A DNA stretch of 60,994 nucleotides from Sphingomonas trueperi (GTDB lineage Bacteria > Pseudomonadota > Alphaproteobacteria > Sphingomonadales > Sphingomonadaceae), in contig NZ_JAATJB010000018.1 of the NCBI RefSeq assembly GCF_011927635.1, positions 1 to 60,994 on the forward strand, in the 5' to 3' direction. Position numbers and translations under genes: made by a program. Shown in pieces: positions 16,871 through 25,437 of this stretch. Numbering within the stretch: position 1 is the first letter of the stretch; each line of letters starts with the position of its first letter. Below the pieces are notes generated by a model that saw nothing but the letters and a program-made list of their open reading frames with translations, did not search any database and was not told the origin of the DNA.

Positions 16871-18879
16871 TGTTCAAGAAAATCCTCGTCGCCAACCGTG
16901 GCGAAATCGCGTGCCGGGTGATGCGGACCGCCAAGAAGATGGGCATCGCCACGGTCGCGGTCTATTCGGATGCTGATGCCCGCGCGCCGCATGTGCGGAT
17001 GGCGGACGAGGCGGTGCGGCTCGGGCCCGCGCCTGCGGCGGAGAGCTATCTCCGCGCAGACCTGATCCTGCTTGCCGCCAAGGAAACCGGCGCCGACGCG
17101 ATCCATCCAGGCTATGGCTTCCTGTCCGAGCGCGAGAGTTTCGCCAAGGCCTGTGCCGAGGCGGGCATCGCGTTCGTCGGGCCGCCGCCGGGGGCAATCG
17201 CGGCGATGGGCGACAAGATCGAGTCGAAGAAGCTCGCCCAGCAGGCGGGCGTGAACGTCGTTCCCGGTTTCGTCGGCGAGATCGAGGATACCGAGCATGC
17301 GGTGCGGATTGCGGGGGAGATCGGCTATCCGGTGATGATGAAGGCCTCCGCCGGCGGCGGCGGTAAGGGCATGCGGCTGGCCTATAGCGAGCAGGACGTC
17401 CGCGAAGGCTTCGAAGCGACCAAGCGCGAGGGGCTGGCGAGCTTCGGCGACGACCGCGTGTTTATCGAGAAGTTCATCGAAAGCCCGCGCCATATCGAGA
17501 TCCAGGTGCTGGGCGACCAGCACGGCAACATCGTCTACCTGAACGAGCGCGAATGCTCGATCCAGCGCCGCCACCAGAAGGTGGTGGAGGAAGCGCCGTC
17601 GCCCTTCGTCACGCCGGCGATGCGCAAGGCGATGGGCGAGCAGGCGGTCGCACTGGCGCGGGCGGTGGGCTATTACAGCGCGGGCACGGTCGAGCTGATC
17701 GTATCGGGCGCCGACAAGACCGGGCAGGGCTTCTACTTCCTCGAGATGAACACCCGGCTCCAGGTGGAGCATCCGGTGACCGAGGCGATCACCGGGCTCG
17801 ATCTGGTCGAGCAGATGATCCGCGTGGCCGCCGGAGAGAAGCTGGCGTTCGGCCAAGACGAGGTGAAGTTGGACGGCTGGGCGATCGAGAACCGCGTCTA
17901 TGCCGAGGACCCCTATCGCGGCTTCCTGCCCAGCACCGGGCGGCTGGTGCGCTATCGGCCGCCGGCGGCGGAGCCGGCGGGGCAGGGCTATGTCCGCGTC
18001 GACGACGGCGTGACCGAAGGTTCCGAAATCAGCATGTTCTACGATCCGATGATCGCCAAGCTGATCACCTGGGCGCCGACCCGCGATGAGGCAGCGGACC
18101 TGCAAGTCCGCGCGCTCGACCGCTTCCGGATCGACGGCATCGGCCACAATATCGATTTCCTCTCGGCGATCATGCAGCACCCGCGCTTCCGCTCGGGCGA
18201 GCTCACCACCGGCTTCATCGCCGAGGAATATCCCGAGGGCTTCCACGGTGCGCCGGCGGACGAACAACTGGTGCGCCGCCTTGCCGCTGTCGCGGTGGTG
18301 CTCGACCTCGCGCGCACGGCGCGGGCGGCGGAAATCTCCGGCCAGCTCGGGGCGGTGGCGCTTTCCACCGAGCGTTCGGTGCGGATCGGCGAGCACCGCT
18401 TCGACGTGAGCGTCGATGGCTGCGACACCGGGCTGCTGGTCAACCTGTCGAGCGACACGCCGCCGCTGGAAGTCTCCTGCAATTGGCATGCGGGCGATCC
18501 GCAGCTCTTCGCGCGCATCGACGGCGAACCTTTCGCCACGTCGGTCGATCGCACGCGCACCGGCTGGAAGCTCACCGCGCACGGCGCCGCGCATCGGGTC
18601 GAGGTGCTGCCGCCGCATGTCGCGCAGTATAGCGATCACATGATCGAGAAGGTGCCGCCCGACATGAGCTGCTTCCTGCTCGCGCCGATGCCGGGGCTGC
18701 TCACCCGGCTGCATGTCCAGCCCGGCGACCGGGTCGAGGCGGGGCAGGCGCTGGCAGTGATCGAGGCGATGAAGATGGAGAACATCCTCCGCGCCGAGCG
18801 CGCCGGCACCGTCAAGCACGCGCATTTCGCACCTGGCGACAGCCTGACGGTGGACGCTGCCATCCTCGAATTCGAGTAA
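16870..18879 (+). CDS. pccA: Propionyl-CoA carboxylase, biotin carboxylase/carrier (alpha) subunit
   Basis: A 669-residue alpha subunit. The biotin carboxylase domain comes first (FKKILVANRGEIACRV; ATP-grasp loop SAGGGGKGMR; EMNTRLQVEHPVTE). A BT-type linker domain follows, then a C-terminal biotinyl domain with the acceptor Lys in EAMKMEN near residue 635. It carboxylates its own biotin with bicarbonate and ATP for use by PccB. The start is the GTG at 16870, overlapping the stop of the small membrane gene; longer frames lack similarity. It closes the propionate module. After it there are 166 bp without a gene. Confidence 0.95.
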   Translation: MFKKILVANRGEIACRVMRTAKKMGIATVAVYSDADARAPHVRMADEAVRLGPAPAAESYLRADLILLAAKETGADAIHPGYGFLSERESFAKACAEAGIAFVGPPPGAIAAMGDKIESKKLAQQAGVNVVPGFVGEIEDTEHAVRIAGEIGYPVMMKASAGGGGKGMRLAYSEQDVREGFEATKREGLASFGDDRVFIEKFIESPRHIEIQVLGDQHGNIVYLNERECSIQRRHQKVVEEAPSPFVTPAMRKAMGEQAVALARAVGYYSAGTVELIVSGADKTGQGFYFLEMNTRLQVEHPVTEAITGLDLVEQMIRVAAGEKLAFGQDEVKLDGWAIENRVYAEDPYRGFLPSTGRLVRYRPPAAEPAGQGYVRVDDGVTEGSEISMFYDPMIAKLITWAPTRDEAADLQVRALDRFRIDGIGHNIDFLSAIMQHPRFRSGELTTGFIAEEYPEGFHGAPADEQLVRRLAAVAVVLDLARTARAAEISGQLGAVALSTERSVRIGEHRFDVSVDGCDTGLLVNLSSDTPPLEVSCNWHAGDPQLFARIDGEPFATSVDRTRTGWKLTAHGAAHRVEVLPPHVAQYSDHMIEKVPPDMSCFLLAPMPGLLTRLHVQPGDRVEAGQALAVIEAMKMENILRAERAGTVKHAHFAPGDSLTVDAAILEFE

Positions 18880-19045
18880 CTTAGCGGCAATACGTCTCAC
18901 ATCGATACGGTGGCGTATCCAGTAACGGATTGCCCTTCTGCCGTTTCCGGGCTTGTGGCGATTGGGAAACTCGTGTCTCAATCGTGATAAGAGGGACGCT
19001 CGACGGTTCACCCCCGAGGACCGCACGCCCCCAAAGGATGGCAAG

Positions 19046-19702
19046 GTGCAGGAAGAGGATGGCTTCACCCGCTGGATCGAGGCGTGCGCCGCGGGCGAAC
19101 TGCTCGGCATCGGTGCCGCCGCCCTCTGGTGGGTCACCGTCGATCGCTTCGATCCGGTGCCGGTCGGCCCCACCGCCGAATGGATCGTCTTCTTCGCCAA
19201 GGCGCTGAGCGGCTTGATCCAGGGATTGACGCTCGGGCTGCTCCAGGGCTGGGCGCTGCGGCGGCAATTCCCGGCACTCGATCTGCGCGCGTGGGTAGGT
19301 GCGACGACGCTGGTCGGTATCGTCGTATGGGCGATCGGCGCCTGGTACGCCGTGTTTCCGCCACTCGATGGCGATCCGCTGCTGCCGCCCGTCGAGACGC
19401 TGTTCCAGACCGCGGTTGCCGCCGCCGGCTTCGGGCTGGGGCTGGGCGTGCTGTTCGGCGCGGCGCAGGCGCTGGTGCTGTACCGTGCGGCGGGTCAAGT
19501 GCACTGGTGGGTCGCGGTGAGCGCCATCGGCTGGGGCGCCGCGCTGCCGTGCATCTATGTCGCGGCCTCGGTCGGCAGCGCCGAGCCGAGCAGCCTCGAG
19601 ATCGCCATTCGCGGGCTGATCGGCGGCGTCGTCTCGGGGGTCGTGCTGGGCACGATCACCGGCCTGTCCTTCGCGGTGATGCCGGCGCGGCGCGCGGCCT
19701 GA
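19046..19702 (+). CDS. Multi-pass membrane protein, unknown
   Basis: A 218-residue protein with about six hydrophobic segments and many small residues (for example GLTLGLLQGWALRR, AAAGFGLGLGVLFGAAQA and GLIGGVVSGVVLGTITGL). I do not recognise a named family. The GTG start at 19046 is chosen because AAAGGA lies seven bases upstream and the protein then begins with a short acidic cytosolic stretch before the first helix. It stands alone between pccA and rppH (convergent with rppH, 6 bp apart). The repeated Gly-rich helix pairs suggest tightly packed helices; transport or sensing cannot be told apart. Confidence 0.7.
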   Translation: MQEEDGFTRWIEACAAGELLGIGAAALWWVTVDRFDPVPVGPTAEWIVFFAKALSGLIQGLTLGLLQGWALRRQFPALDLRAWVGATTLVGIVVWAIGAWYAVFPPLDGDPLLPPVETLFQTAVAAAGFGLGLGVLFGAAQALVLYRAAGQVHWWVAVSAIGWGAALPCIYVAASVGSAEPSSLEIAIRGLIGGVVSGVVLGTITGLSFAVMPARRAA

Positions 19703-19708
19703 TCGCGC

Positions 19709-20188
19709 TCAGCCGAGGTGCGGCGCGAACAACTGTAACAGCCGCGTGTAGAGCGCCCGCTTGAACGGCACGATCAATTCCGGAAGGTCGGCAGGGTCCG
19801 ACCAGCGCCAGGCACGGAACTCGGGGTGCGCCGTCGCGATGTCGATATCGCCGTCCTCGCCGAGGAAGCGCAGCAGGAACCAGCGCTGGCGCTGGCCGCG
19901 CCACTTGCCCTTCCACACCTTGCCGACCAGGTCGTCGGGCAGGTCATATTGCAGTTCCTCGGGCGCCTCGGCGATCAGCTCGGCATGATGGCGGGCGACG
20001 CCGGTCTCTTCCCACAGCTCGCGAAAGGCGGCTTCGAGCGCATCCTCGCCCGGGTCGATCCCGCCCTGTGGCATCTGCCAGGCCTCCAGCGTCGAATCGA
20101 GCCGCTGGCCGACGAACACGCGGCCGTCGCGGTTGAGCAGCATCACGCCCGCGCAGGGGCGATAGGGGAGCGAAGCGAGATCGGTCAT
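19709..20188 (-). CDS. rppH: RNA pyrophosphohydrolase
   Basis: A 159-residue Nudix hydrolase that removes pyrophosphate from the 5' end of mRNAs, starting RNase E-dependent decay. The Nudix box runs from residue 42 to 64 (GGIDPGEDALEAAFRELWEETGV-type spacing, with the REx2EE core). The flanking YRPCAGVMLLN and WQMPQGG are typical of RppH/IalA of alphaproteobacteria. It is divergent from the deacetylase gene over a 78-bp gap. Confidence 0.93.
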   Translation of the reverse strand: MTDLASLPYRPCAGVMLLNRDGRVFVGQRLDSTLEAWQMPQGGIDPGEDALEAAFRELWEETGVARHHAELIAEAPEELQYDLPDDLVGKVWKGKWRGQRQRWFLLRFLGEDGDIDIATAHPEFRAWRWSDPADLPELIVPFKRALYTRLLQLFAPHLG

Positions 20189-20266
20189 GGCGCTTCCCTA
20201 GAGCGGCGCGGGACCTGACGGAAGGGTCGTCTTTCGAACGGGATTGCCGCTCCCTAGATTGGCCGC

Positions 20267-21208
20267 GTGATCCCCGTCGTCCACCACCCCGATTATGTCG
20301 CGCCGGCACCGGCGGGCAGCGCCTATCTATGGAACAAGAATGGCCTGGTCCGCGACCTGCTCCACGCCGAGGGCGCGCGCATCGCCTGGCACGCGCCCGA
20401 GGCAATGCCGCCGCGCTGGCTGGAGGCGGTGCACGATCCCGACTATGTCGCCGAAGTGCTGGAGGCGCGCGTGCCGCCGCACAAGACGCGGCGGATCGGG
20501 TTCCCCGTCACCTCCGCGGTCGCGCGTCGATCGGAGCGGGTGCCCGGCGGCACCTTCCTTGCCGCGCGGATTGCGCAGGCCGAGGGGTATGCGGCGAACA
20601 GTGCGGGCGGCAGCCACCATGCGCTGGCCGATACCGGCGCGGGCTATTGCGTGTTCAACGACCTCGCCATTGCCGCGGTGCGCCTGACCGAGGAGGGCCA
20701 TGCCGCTCGCGTGCTGATCGTCGATTGCGACGTGCATCAGGGCGACGGCACCGCGGCGCTCACCGCCGGGCGATCGGACATCGCCACCTATTCGATCCAT
20801 GCCGAGAAGAACTTCCCCGTACGCAAGGCACGCTCGACCCTCGACATCGGCCTGCCCGATGGGACGGGGGACGACGCCTATCTCGAAACGCTGAAATCGA
20901 CATTGCTGCCACTGGTCGCTCAGTTCGACCCCGACTTGGTGCTGTACCAGGCCGGCGTCGATCCGTTCGCGGACGATCGGCTCGGGCGGCTGGGGCTGAG
21001 CGGTGCGGGGTTGGTGGCGCGCGATCGCTGGGTGGCGGAGACGATGCGACGGCGCGGCATTCCCTTCGCCAGTACCTTGGGTGGTGGCTATGGCAGCGAT
21101 GCGATGGAGGTGGCGCAGCGGCATGCCACCTCGATCCTCACCCTCGGCGCTACCGCGCTCGGCGACGCTTGCAACTGCCGCAACCAAGGCGCATTTGACG
21201 CGGCATGA
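20267..21208 (+). CDS. HDAC/acetylpolyamine-amidohydrolase family deacetylase
   Basis: A 313-residue arginase-fold zinc deacetylase. Active-site segments are AGGSHHA (His117-His118), DCDVHQGDGT (zinc ligands D155 and H157) and YQAGVDPFADDRLG (third zinc Asp). Bacterial members deacetylate acetylpolyamines, acetyl-lysine proteins or small molecules; the substrate is not evident. The start is a GTG at 20267. It is the first of five genes joined by 4-bp overlaps, including two acetyltransferases and a spermidine-synthase-like protein, so an acetylation/deacetylation partnership is possible but unproven. Confidence 0.88.
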   Translation: MIPVVHHPDYVAPAPAGSAYLWNKNGLVRDLLHAEGARIAWHAPEAMPPRWLEAVHDPDYVAEVLEARVPPHKTRRIGFPVTSAVARRSERVPGGTFLAARIAQAEGYAANSAGGSHHALADTGAGYCVFNDLAIAAVRLTEEGHAARVLIVDCDVHQGDGTAALTAGRSDIATYSIHAEKNFPVRKARSTLDIGLPDGTGDDAYLETLKSTLLPLVAQFDPDLVLYQAGVDPFADDRLGRLGLSGAGLVARDRWVAETMRRRGIPFASTLGGGYGSDAMEVAQRHATSILTLGATALGDACNCRNQGAFDAA

Positions 21209-22191
21209 GCCAATATCCCGCGCTTCGCCTCCGCCGCTCCCGGGCTTCGGCCTGGAGCCGTCGCCTCCATGCCGAAACGGTACTCACTCCCGCCGACTTG
21301 ATCTGGCCGGTGTTCGTGACCGAGGGGACGGAAGAGGAGCCGATCGCGGCGCTGCCGGGCGTCTCGCGCTGGAGCCTGAGCGGCATCGTCGACCGCGCCC
21401 GCGAGGCGCGAGACCTCGGCATCCCTTGCCTGGCGCTGTTCCCCAATACGCCACATGGCTTGCGCACCGAAGACGGCCGCGAGGCGGTTAACCCGGACAA
21501 TCTGATGTGCCGCGCGATCCGCGCGATCAAGGACGCGGTGCCCGAAGTGGGCGTCCTGACCGACGTCGCGCTCGATCCCTATACCAGCCACGGCCACGAC
21601 GGCATCGTCGACGCCGCGGGCTATGTCCTCAACGACGAGACATCGGCGGTGCTGACCGAGCAGGCGCTCGTGCAGGCGCAGGCGGGCGCCGACATCGTCG
21701 CGCCGAGCGACATGATGGACGGCCGCGTCGGCCAGATCCGCGCCGCGCTGGAAGGCGACGGGCATGTCAACGTGCAGATCATGGCCTATGCCGCCAAATA
21801 TGCGAGCGCCTTTTATGGACCCTTCCGCGACGCGGTTGGCAGCCGCGGGCTGCTCAAGGGCGACAAGAAGACCTATCAGATGGACCCCGCCAATGCCGAG
21901 GAAGCGCTGCGCGAAGTAGCTCTCGACCTGGCCGAAGGTGCGGACAGCGTGATGGTAAAGCCGGGCCTGCCCTATCTCGACATCGTCACCCGCGTGAAGA
22001 GCGCGTTCGAAGTGCCTGTATTCGCCTATCAGGTCTCCGGCGAATATGCCATGATCGAGGCGGCTGCCGCGGTTGGCGCGGGCGATCGCGAGGCATTGGT
22101 GCTGGAGACGTTGATGGCGTTCAAACGGGCAGGGTGTTCCGGGGTGCTCACTTATCACGCCCCGTTGGCGGCACGGCTGCTCGGCGCGTGA
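21205..22191 (+). CDS. hemB: Delta-aminolevulinic acid dehydratase (porphobilinogen synthase)
   Basis: A 328-residue enzyme condensing two 5-aminolevulinate molecules to porphobilinogen, the shared precursor of haem, siroheme and cobalamin. Diagnostic regions are the DVALDPYTSHGHDG loop, APSDMMDGRVG, the first active-site Lys in YAAKYASAFYGPFR and the Schiff-base Lys in MVKPGLPYLD. The metal site is of the DALDP type rather than the Cys-rich zinc type, suggesting Mg/K dependence. Its start overlaps the deacetylase stop by 4 bp (ATGA). Confidence 0.95.
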   Translation: MSQYPALRLRRSRASAWSRRLHAETVLTPADLIWPVFVTEGTEEEPIAALPGVSRWSLSGIVDRAREARDLGIPCLALFPNTPHGLRTEDGREAVNPDNLMCRAIRAIKDAVPEVGVLTDVALDPYTSHGHDGIVDAAGYVLNDETSAVLTEQALVQAQAGADIVAPSDMMDGRVGQIRAALEGDGHVNVQIMAYAAKYASAFYGPFRDAVGSRGLLKGDKKTYQMDPANAEEALREVALDLAEGADSVMVKPGLPYLDIVTRVKSAFEVPVFAYQVSGEYAMIEAAAAVGAGDREALVLETLMAFKRAGCSGVLTYHAPLAARLLGA

Positions 22192-22712
22192 TCGAGACGG
22201 CGCGGCTGCTGTTGCGGCTGCCCGCGCCGCGCGATTTCGGCGCGCTCCACGCGATGTGGAGCGATCCGGACGTCATGCGCGACCTCGGGCCGGTGAAGAC
22301 CCCGGCGCATAGCCGGGCAACGATCGCCCGGCATCTCGGCTATGGCCCCAGCCACGGTCTAGGCTTCCAGGTGGTCGAGCGGCGGGAGGACGGCGCGGTC
22401 CTCGGCTTTTGCGGGCTCAAGCCCGGTGCGCCCGACACGCCGATCGCCGGCGAGCTCGAGATCGGCTGGATGTTCGCGCGTGCCCATTGGGGCAAGGGCT
22501 ATGCCCGCGAGGCGGCCCTGGCGACCCTCGACTGGGCCTGGTCGCACCGCAGCGAGCCCCGCGTCGTGGCGATCACCGCCGCCTGCAACCTGGCCAGCCG
22601 CGCGCTGATGGAGCGGCTCGGCATGCGCTGGTTCGCCGCTTTCGAGCATCCGGTGCAGCCGGAAGGGCATCGCTTGCGTCCCAGCGTCGCCTTCGCCATC
22701 CCCCGGCCATGA
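22188..22712 (+). CDS. GNAT acetyltransferase (first tandem copy)
   Basis: A 174-residue RimJ/RimL-type GNAT N-acetyltransferase. It has the N-terminal IETARLLLRLP, a central GFCGLKPGAPDTPIAGELEIGW and the acetyl-CoA loop WGKGYAREAA, ending with NLASRALMERLGM. The start is a GTG overlapping the hemB stop (GTGA). It is a paralogue of the next gene: same length, with a nearly shared ERREDG..LGFCGLKPGA..TPI.GE.EIGW block. The substrate is unknown; RimJ-like enzymes acetylate protein N-termini, small amines or antibiotics. Confidence 0.87.
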   Translation: MIETARLLLRLPAPRDFGALHAMWSDPDVMRDLGPVKTPAHSRATIARHLGYGPSHGLGFQVVERREDGAVLGFCGLKPGAPDTPIAGELEIGWMFARAHWGKGYAREAALATLDWAWSHRSEPRVVAITAACNLASRALMERLGMRWFAAFEHPVQPEGHRLRPSVAFAIPRP

Positions 22713-23233
22713 TCGAGACCGAACGACTCCTGCTGCGCGGCTGGGCCGATGCCGACCGCGAACCGTTTCATGCGATGTGCACCGATCCGCGCGTGATGGC
22801 GTTCATCGGCCCGGTACAGTCGCGCGCCGAGAGCGATGCCGGGGTCGACCGGCAGATCGGCTTTCTTGACAGCCACGGCCATTGCTTCTGGGCGATCGAG
22901 CGGCGCGAGGACGGCCGTTTCCTCGGCTTTTGCGGCCTCAAGCCGGGTGCTGCCGGCACCCCCATCGACGGCGAGGTCGAGATCGGCTGGCGGCTCGCCG
23001 TCGAGCATTGGGGGCAGGGCTATGCCGGCGAGGCGGCGGAGGCGAGCCTCGCCTGGGGCTGGCGACGGCTCGACGTGCCGAGCATCGCCGCGATCACCGT
23101 GGAAGCAAATGCCCGCAGCTGGGGGCTGATGGAGCGGCTCGGCATGCAGCGCGCGCTCGATGCCGATTTCGATCATCCGGCCGCCATTCCCGAACTGCGG
23201 CGCCACCGCACGTACCGCATCGCCCGCCCGTGA
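22709..23233 (+). CDS. GNAT acetyltransferase (second tandem copy)
   Basis: A 174-residue RimJ/RimL-type GNAT, beginning IETERLLLRGW. Its acetyl-CoA loop reads WGQGYAGEAAE and it ends with the ANARSWGLMERLGM helix. It overlaps its paralogue upstream by 4 bp (ATGA) and the downstream gene by 4 bp (GTGA). Conservation with the first copy is concentrated in the core strand and acetyl-CoA site, while the N-terminal substrate-facing part differs. That suggests duplication followed by a change in acceptor. Confidence 0.87.
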   Translation: MIETERLLLRGWADADREPFHAMCTDPRVMAFIGPVQSRAESDAGVDRQIGFLDSHGHCFWAIERREDGRFLGFCGLKPGAAGTPIDGEVEIGWRLAVEHWGQGYAGEAAEASLAWGWRRLDVPSIAAITVEANARSWGLMERLGMQRALDADFDHPAAIPELRRHRTYRIARP

Positions 23234-25437
23234 CGGAGGCGCAGGCCGGCGGCGCCCGCCGCGCGCTGTTCGTCGCTGCCATTCTCGGCGGATCGTTCCT
23301 GCTGTTCCTGATCCAGCCGATGGTCGCGCGGATGGCGCTGCCGCGGCTCGGCGGCGCGCCGGCGGTGTGGAATTCGGCGATGCTCGTCTACCAGGCGTTG
23401 CTGCTGGTCGGCTATGGCTATGCGCATTGGCTGGGGCGGTTCCGCGTACGGACCCAGGCAAGCGTGCATCTCGGCGTGCTCGCCTTCGCGGCGCTGTGGC
23501 TGCCCATCGGGCTGGGGACCATGCAAGTCCCCGCAGGTGCCGAGCCTGCTTTATGGGTGCCATGGCTGCTCGTCGCCGCGATTGGGCCGTTATTCCTCGC
23601 CATTTCCGCGCAAGCACCTTTGCTCCAGCGCTGGTATGCGGTGGCGAGCCATGGGCGCGACCCCTATGCGCTCTATGCCGCCTCGAACATCGGCAGCTTC
23701 GGCGGCCTGCTCGCCTATCCGCTGCTGGTCGAGCCGCTGCTGCGGCTGCGGAGCCAGAGCTGGCTGTGGACGATCGGCTATGCGCTGGTGGCGCTGCTGG
23801 TGCTCGCCTGCGCCAGCCGTCTGCCCAAGGGCGAGGCGCTGCCCGCGTCCCGCACCGATCGCTCCGCGACGGTGGCGCGGGACTGGGTGCGGTGGATCGT
23901 GCTCGCACTCGTGCCCTCGGGGCTGATGCTGGCGACGACGACCTTCCTCACCACCGATATCGTCGCGGTGCCGCTGTTGTGGGTGCTGCCGCTCGGGCTG
24001 TACCTGTTGAGCTTTCCCGTCGCCTTCCGCAGCTCGGCCTTGCTCGACGACCTGCTCGCGCGCTGCGTGCCCCTCGTGCTGCTGCTGTTTGGCGCAACGC
24101 TGGTCGCCGGGGATTCGCGGCTCGCCTATTTCAACGCGCTGATCGGCTTGGTGCTCCTGTTCGCGGTTGCGGTTGCCTGCCATGCCCGGCTCTACGCGCT
24201 GCGCCCGCCGCCCGAGCGGCTGACCGGCTTCTATCTCGCCATGGCAGTGGGCGGTGCACTGGGCGGCGTCTTCGCCGGACTGCTGGCGCCGATACTGTTC
24301 GACTGGACCTATGAATATCCGCTGCTGATCCTCGCCGCCGGACTGCTGATCCCGCAACGCGCGCTGACCGGCGAACTCGCGCAGCTGTGGGCGAGCCGCT
24401 ATCGGCTGTCCGTGGGGCTGGCGCTGAGCGCCGCGGTGGTGGCGATCGTGATCGTCGCATTGCACGTGCAACTGCTTGGGCCGATCCAGATCCAGCTGGG
24501 CTTCGTCGCGGTGGCGGTGATCGGGCTGGTGACGATCGGCGCGCGCTGGCCGTTCGCCGTGGCGCTGGCGGGTGGGCTGTTCCTGTTCGGCGGCTATACC
24601 GCGATCGAGACCTCGCTCAGCGGCGCGCGGACCCGCAGCTATTTCGGCGTCTACACGGTGAGTGATCAGCCCGATCAGCGCCGCCTCGCGCACGGCACCA
24701 CGGTGCATGGCGTGCAGCTTAAAGGTGCCCGGGCGGCGCGGCCTACGACCTATTATCAGGCGGGATCGGGCGTGGGGCAGGCGATGCTCGCGGCACCCGC
24801 GCTCTATGGGCCGAGCACGCGCGTCGGCGTCGTCGGGCTCGGTACCGGCACGCTCGCCTGCTATGCGCGGCCCGGCCAGGCCTGGCGCTTCTTCGAGATC
24901 GACCCTGCGGTGGTCCACCTCGCCCGCGACTCCGGCAAGTTCAGCTTCCTGCGCCTTTGCGCCCCGCAGGCGCGGATCTCCGTCGGCGACGCGCGGCTGC
25001 GGCTGAGCGAACTGCCAGCGACCAGCCTCGACCTGCTTGCGCTCGACGCCTTCTCCTCGGACGCGGTGCCGATGCACCTGATGACCGCCGAGGCCTTCGC
25101 CACCTATGGCCGCGTGCTGGCGCCAGAGGGGGTGCTGCTCGTCCATATCTCGAACCGCTTCCTCGCGCTTGCGCCGGTGGTGGCCGGGGCCGCGAAGGCC
25201 GGCGGATGGCAGGGGCTGCGGCTGGTTCATGTGCCGAGCGCGCTCGAACGGCAGGACGAAGGCGCGGTATCGGACTGGATCGCGCTCAGCCGCTCGCCGC
25301 GGGTGCTGGCAGCGTTGAAGGCGCGCGATGGCGAATGGCGTCCGCTGGTTGGCCAGCCGGGCTTCACCGGCTGGACGGACGATCACGCCTCGCTGGTACC
25401 GGTGCTGCGGCTGTTCCGCCCGGCGGGGGAGGACTAG
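23230..25437 (+). CDS. Fused membrane / spermidine-synthase-like protein
   Basis: A 735-residue protein. An N-terminal half with about a dozen transmembrane helices (from FVAAILGGSFLLFLIQP to roughly residue 450) is fused to a C-terminal SAM-binding Rossmann domain of the SpeE fold (VGVVGLGTGTLACYA, FFEIDPAVVHLAR, LLALDAFSSDAVPMHLMT). The family is annotated as fused MFS/spermidine synthase. The aminopropyltransferase signature of true SpeE (DSSDP-type) is replaced here by DAFSSDAVP, as is usual in this family, so polyamine synthesis is doubtful. The GTG start overlaps the GNAT stop by 4 bp. Its own stop overlaps the convergent rsmA stop by 4 bp. Confidence 0.85.
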   Translation: MTEAQAGGARRALFVAAILGGSFLLFLIQPMVARMALPRLGGAPAVWNSAMLVYQALLLVGYGYAHWLGRFRVRTQASVHLGVLAFAALWLPIGLGTMQVPAGAEPALWVPWLLVAAIGPLFLAISAQAPLLQRWYAVASHGRDPYALYAASNIGSFGGLLAYPLLVEPLLRLRSQSWLWTIGYALVALLVLACASRLPKGEALPASRTDRSATVARDWVRWIVLALVPSGLMLATTTFLTTDIVAVPLLWVLPLGLYLLSFPVAFRSSALLDDLLARCVPLVLLLFGATLVAGDSRLAYFNALIGLVLLFAVAVACHARLYALRPPPERLTGFYLAMAVGGALGGVFAGLLAPILFDWTYEYPLLILAAGLLIPQRALTGELAQLWASRYRLSVGLALSAAVVAIVIVALHVQLLGPIQIQLGFVAVAVIGLVTIGARWPFAVALAGGLFLFGGYTAIETSLSGARTRSYFGVYTVSDQPDQRRLAHGTTVHGVQLKGARAARPTTYYQAGSGVGQAMLAAPALYGPSTRVGVVGLGTGTLACYARPGQAWRFFEIDPAVVHLARDSGKFSFLRLCAPQARISVGDARLRLSELPATSLDLLALDAFSSDAVPMHLMTAEAFATYGRVLAPEGVLLVHISNRFLALAPVVAGAAKAGGWQGLRLVHVPSALERQDEGAVSDWIALSRSPRVLAALKARDGEWRPLVGQPGFTGWTDDHASLVPVLRLFRPAGED

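Noticed and set aside
23230..25437. Calling the SpeE-fold protein a true spermidine synthase
   Set aside because: The aminopropyltransferase signature is replaced by DAFSSDAVP and half the protein is membrane-embedded, so the reaction cannot be assumed.
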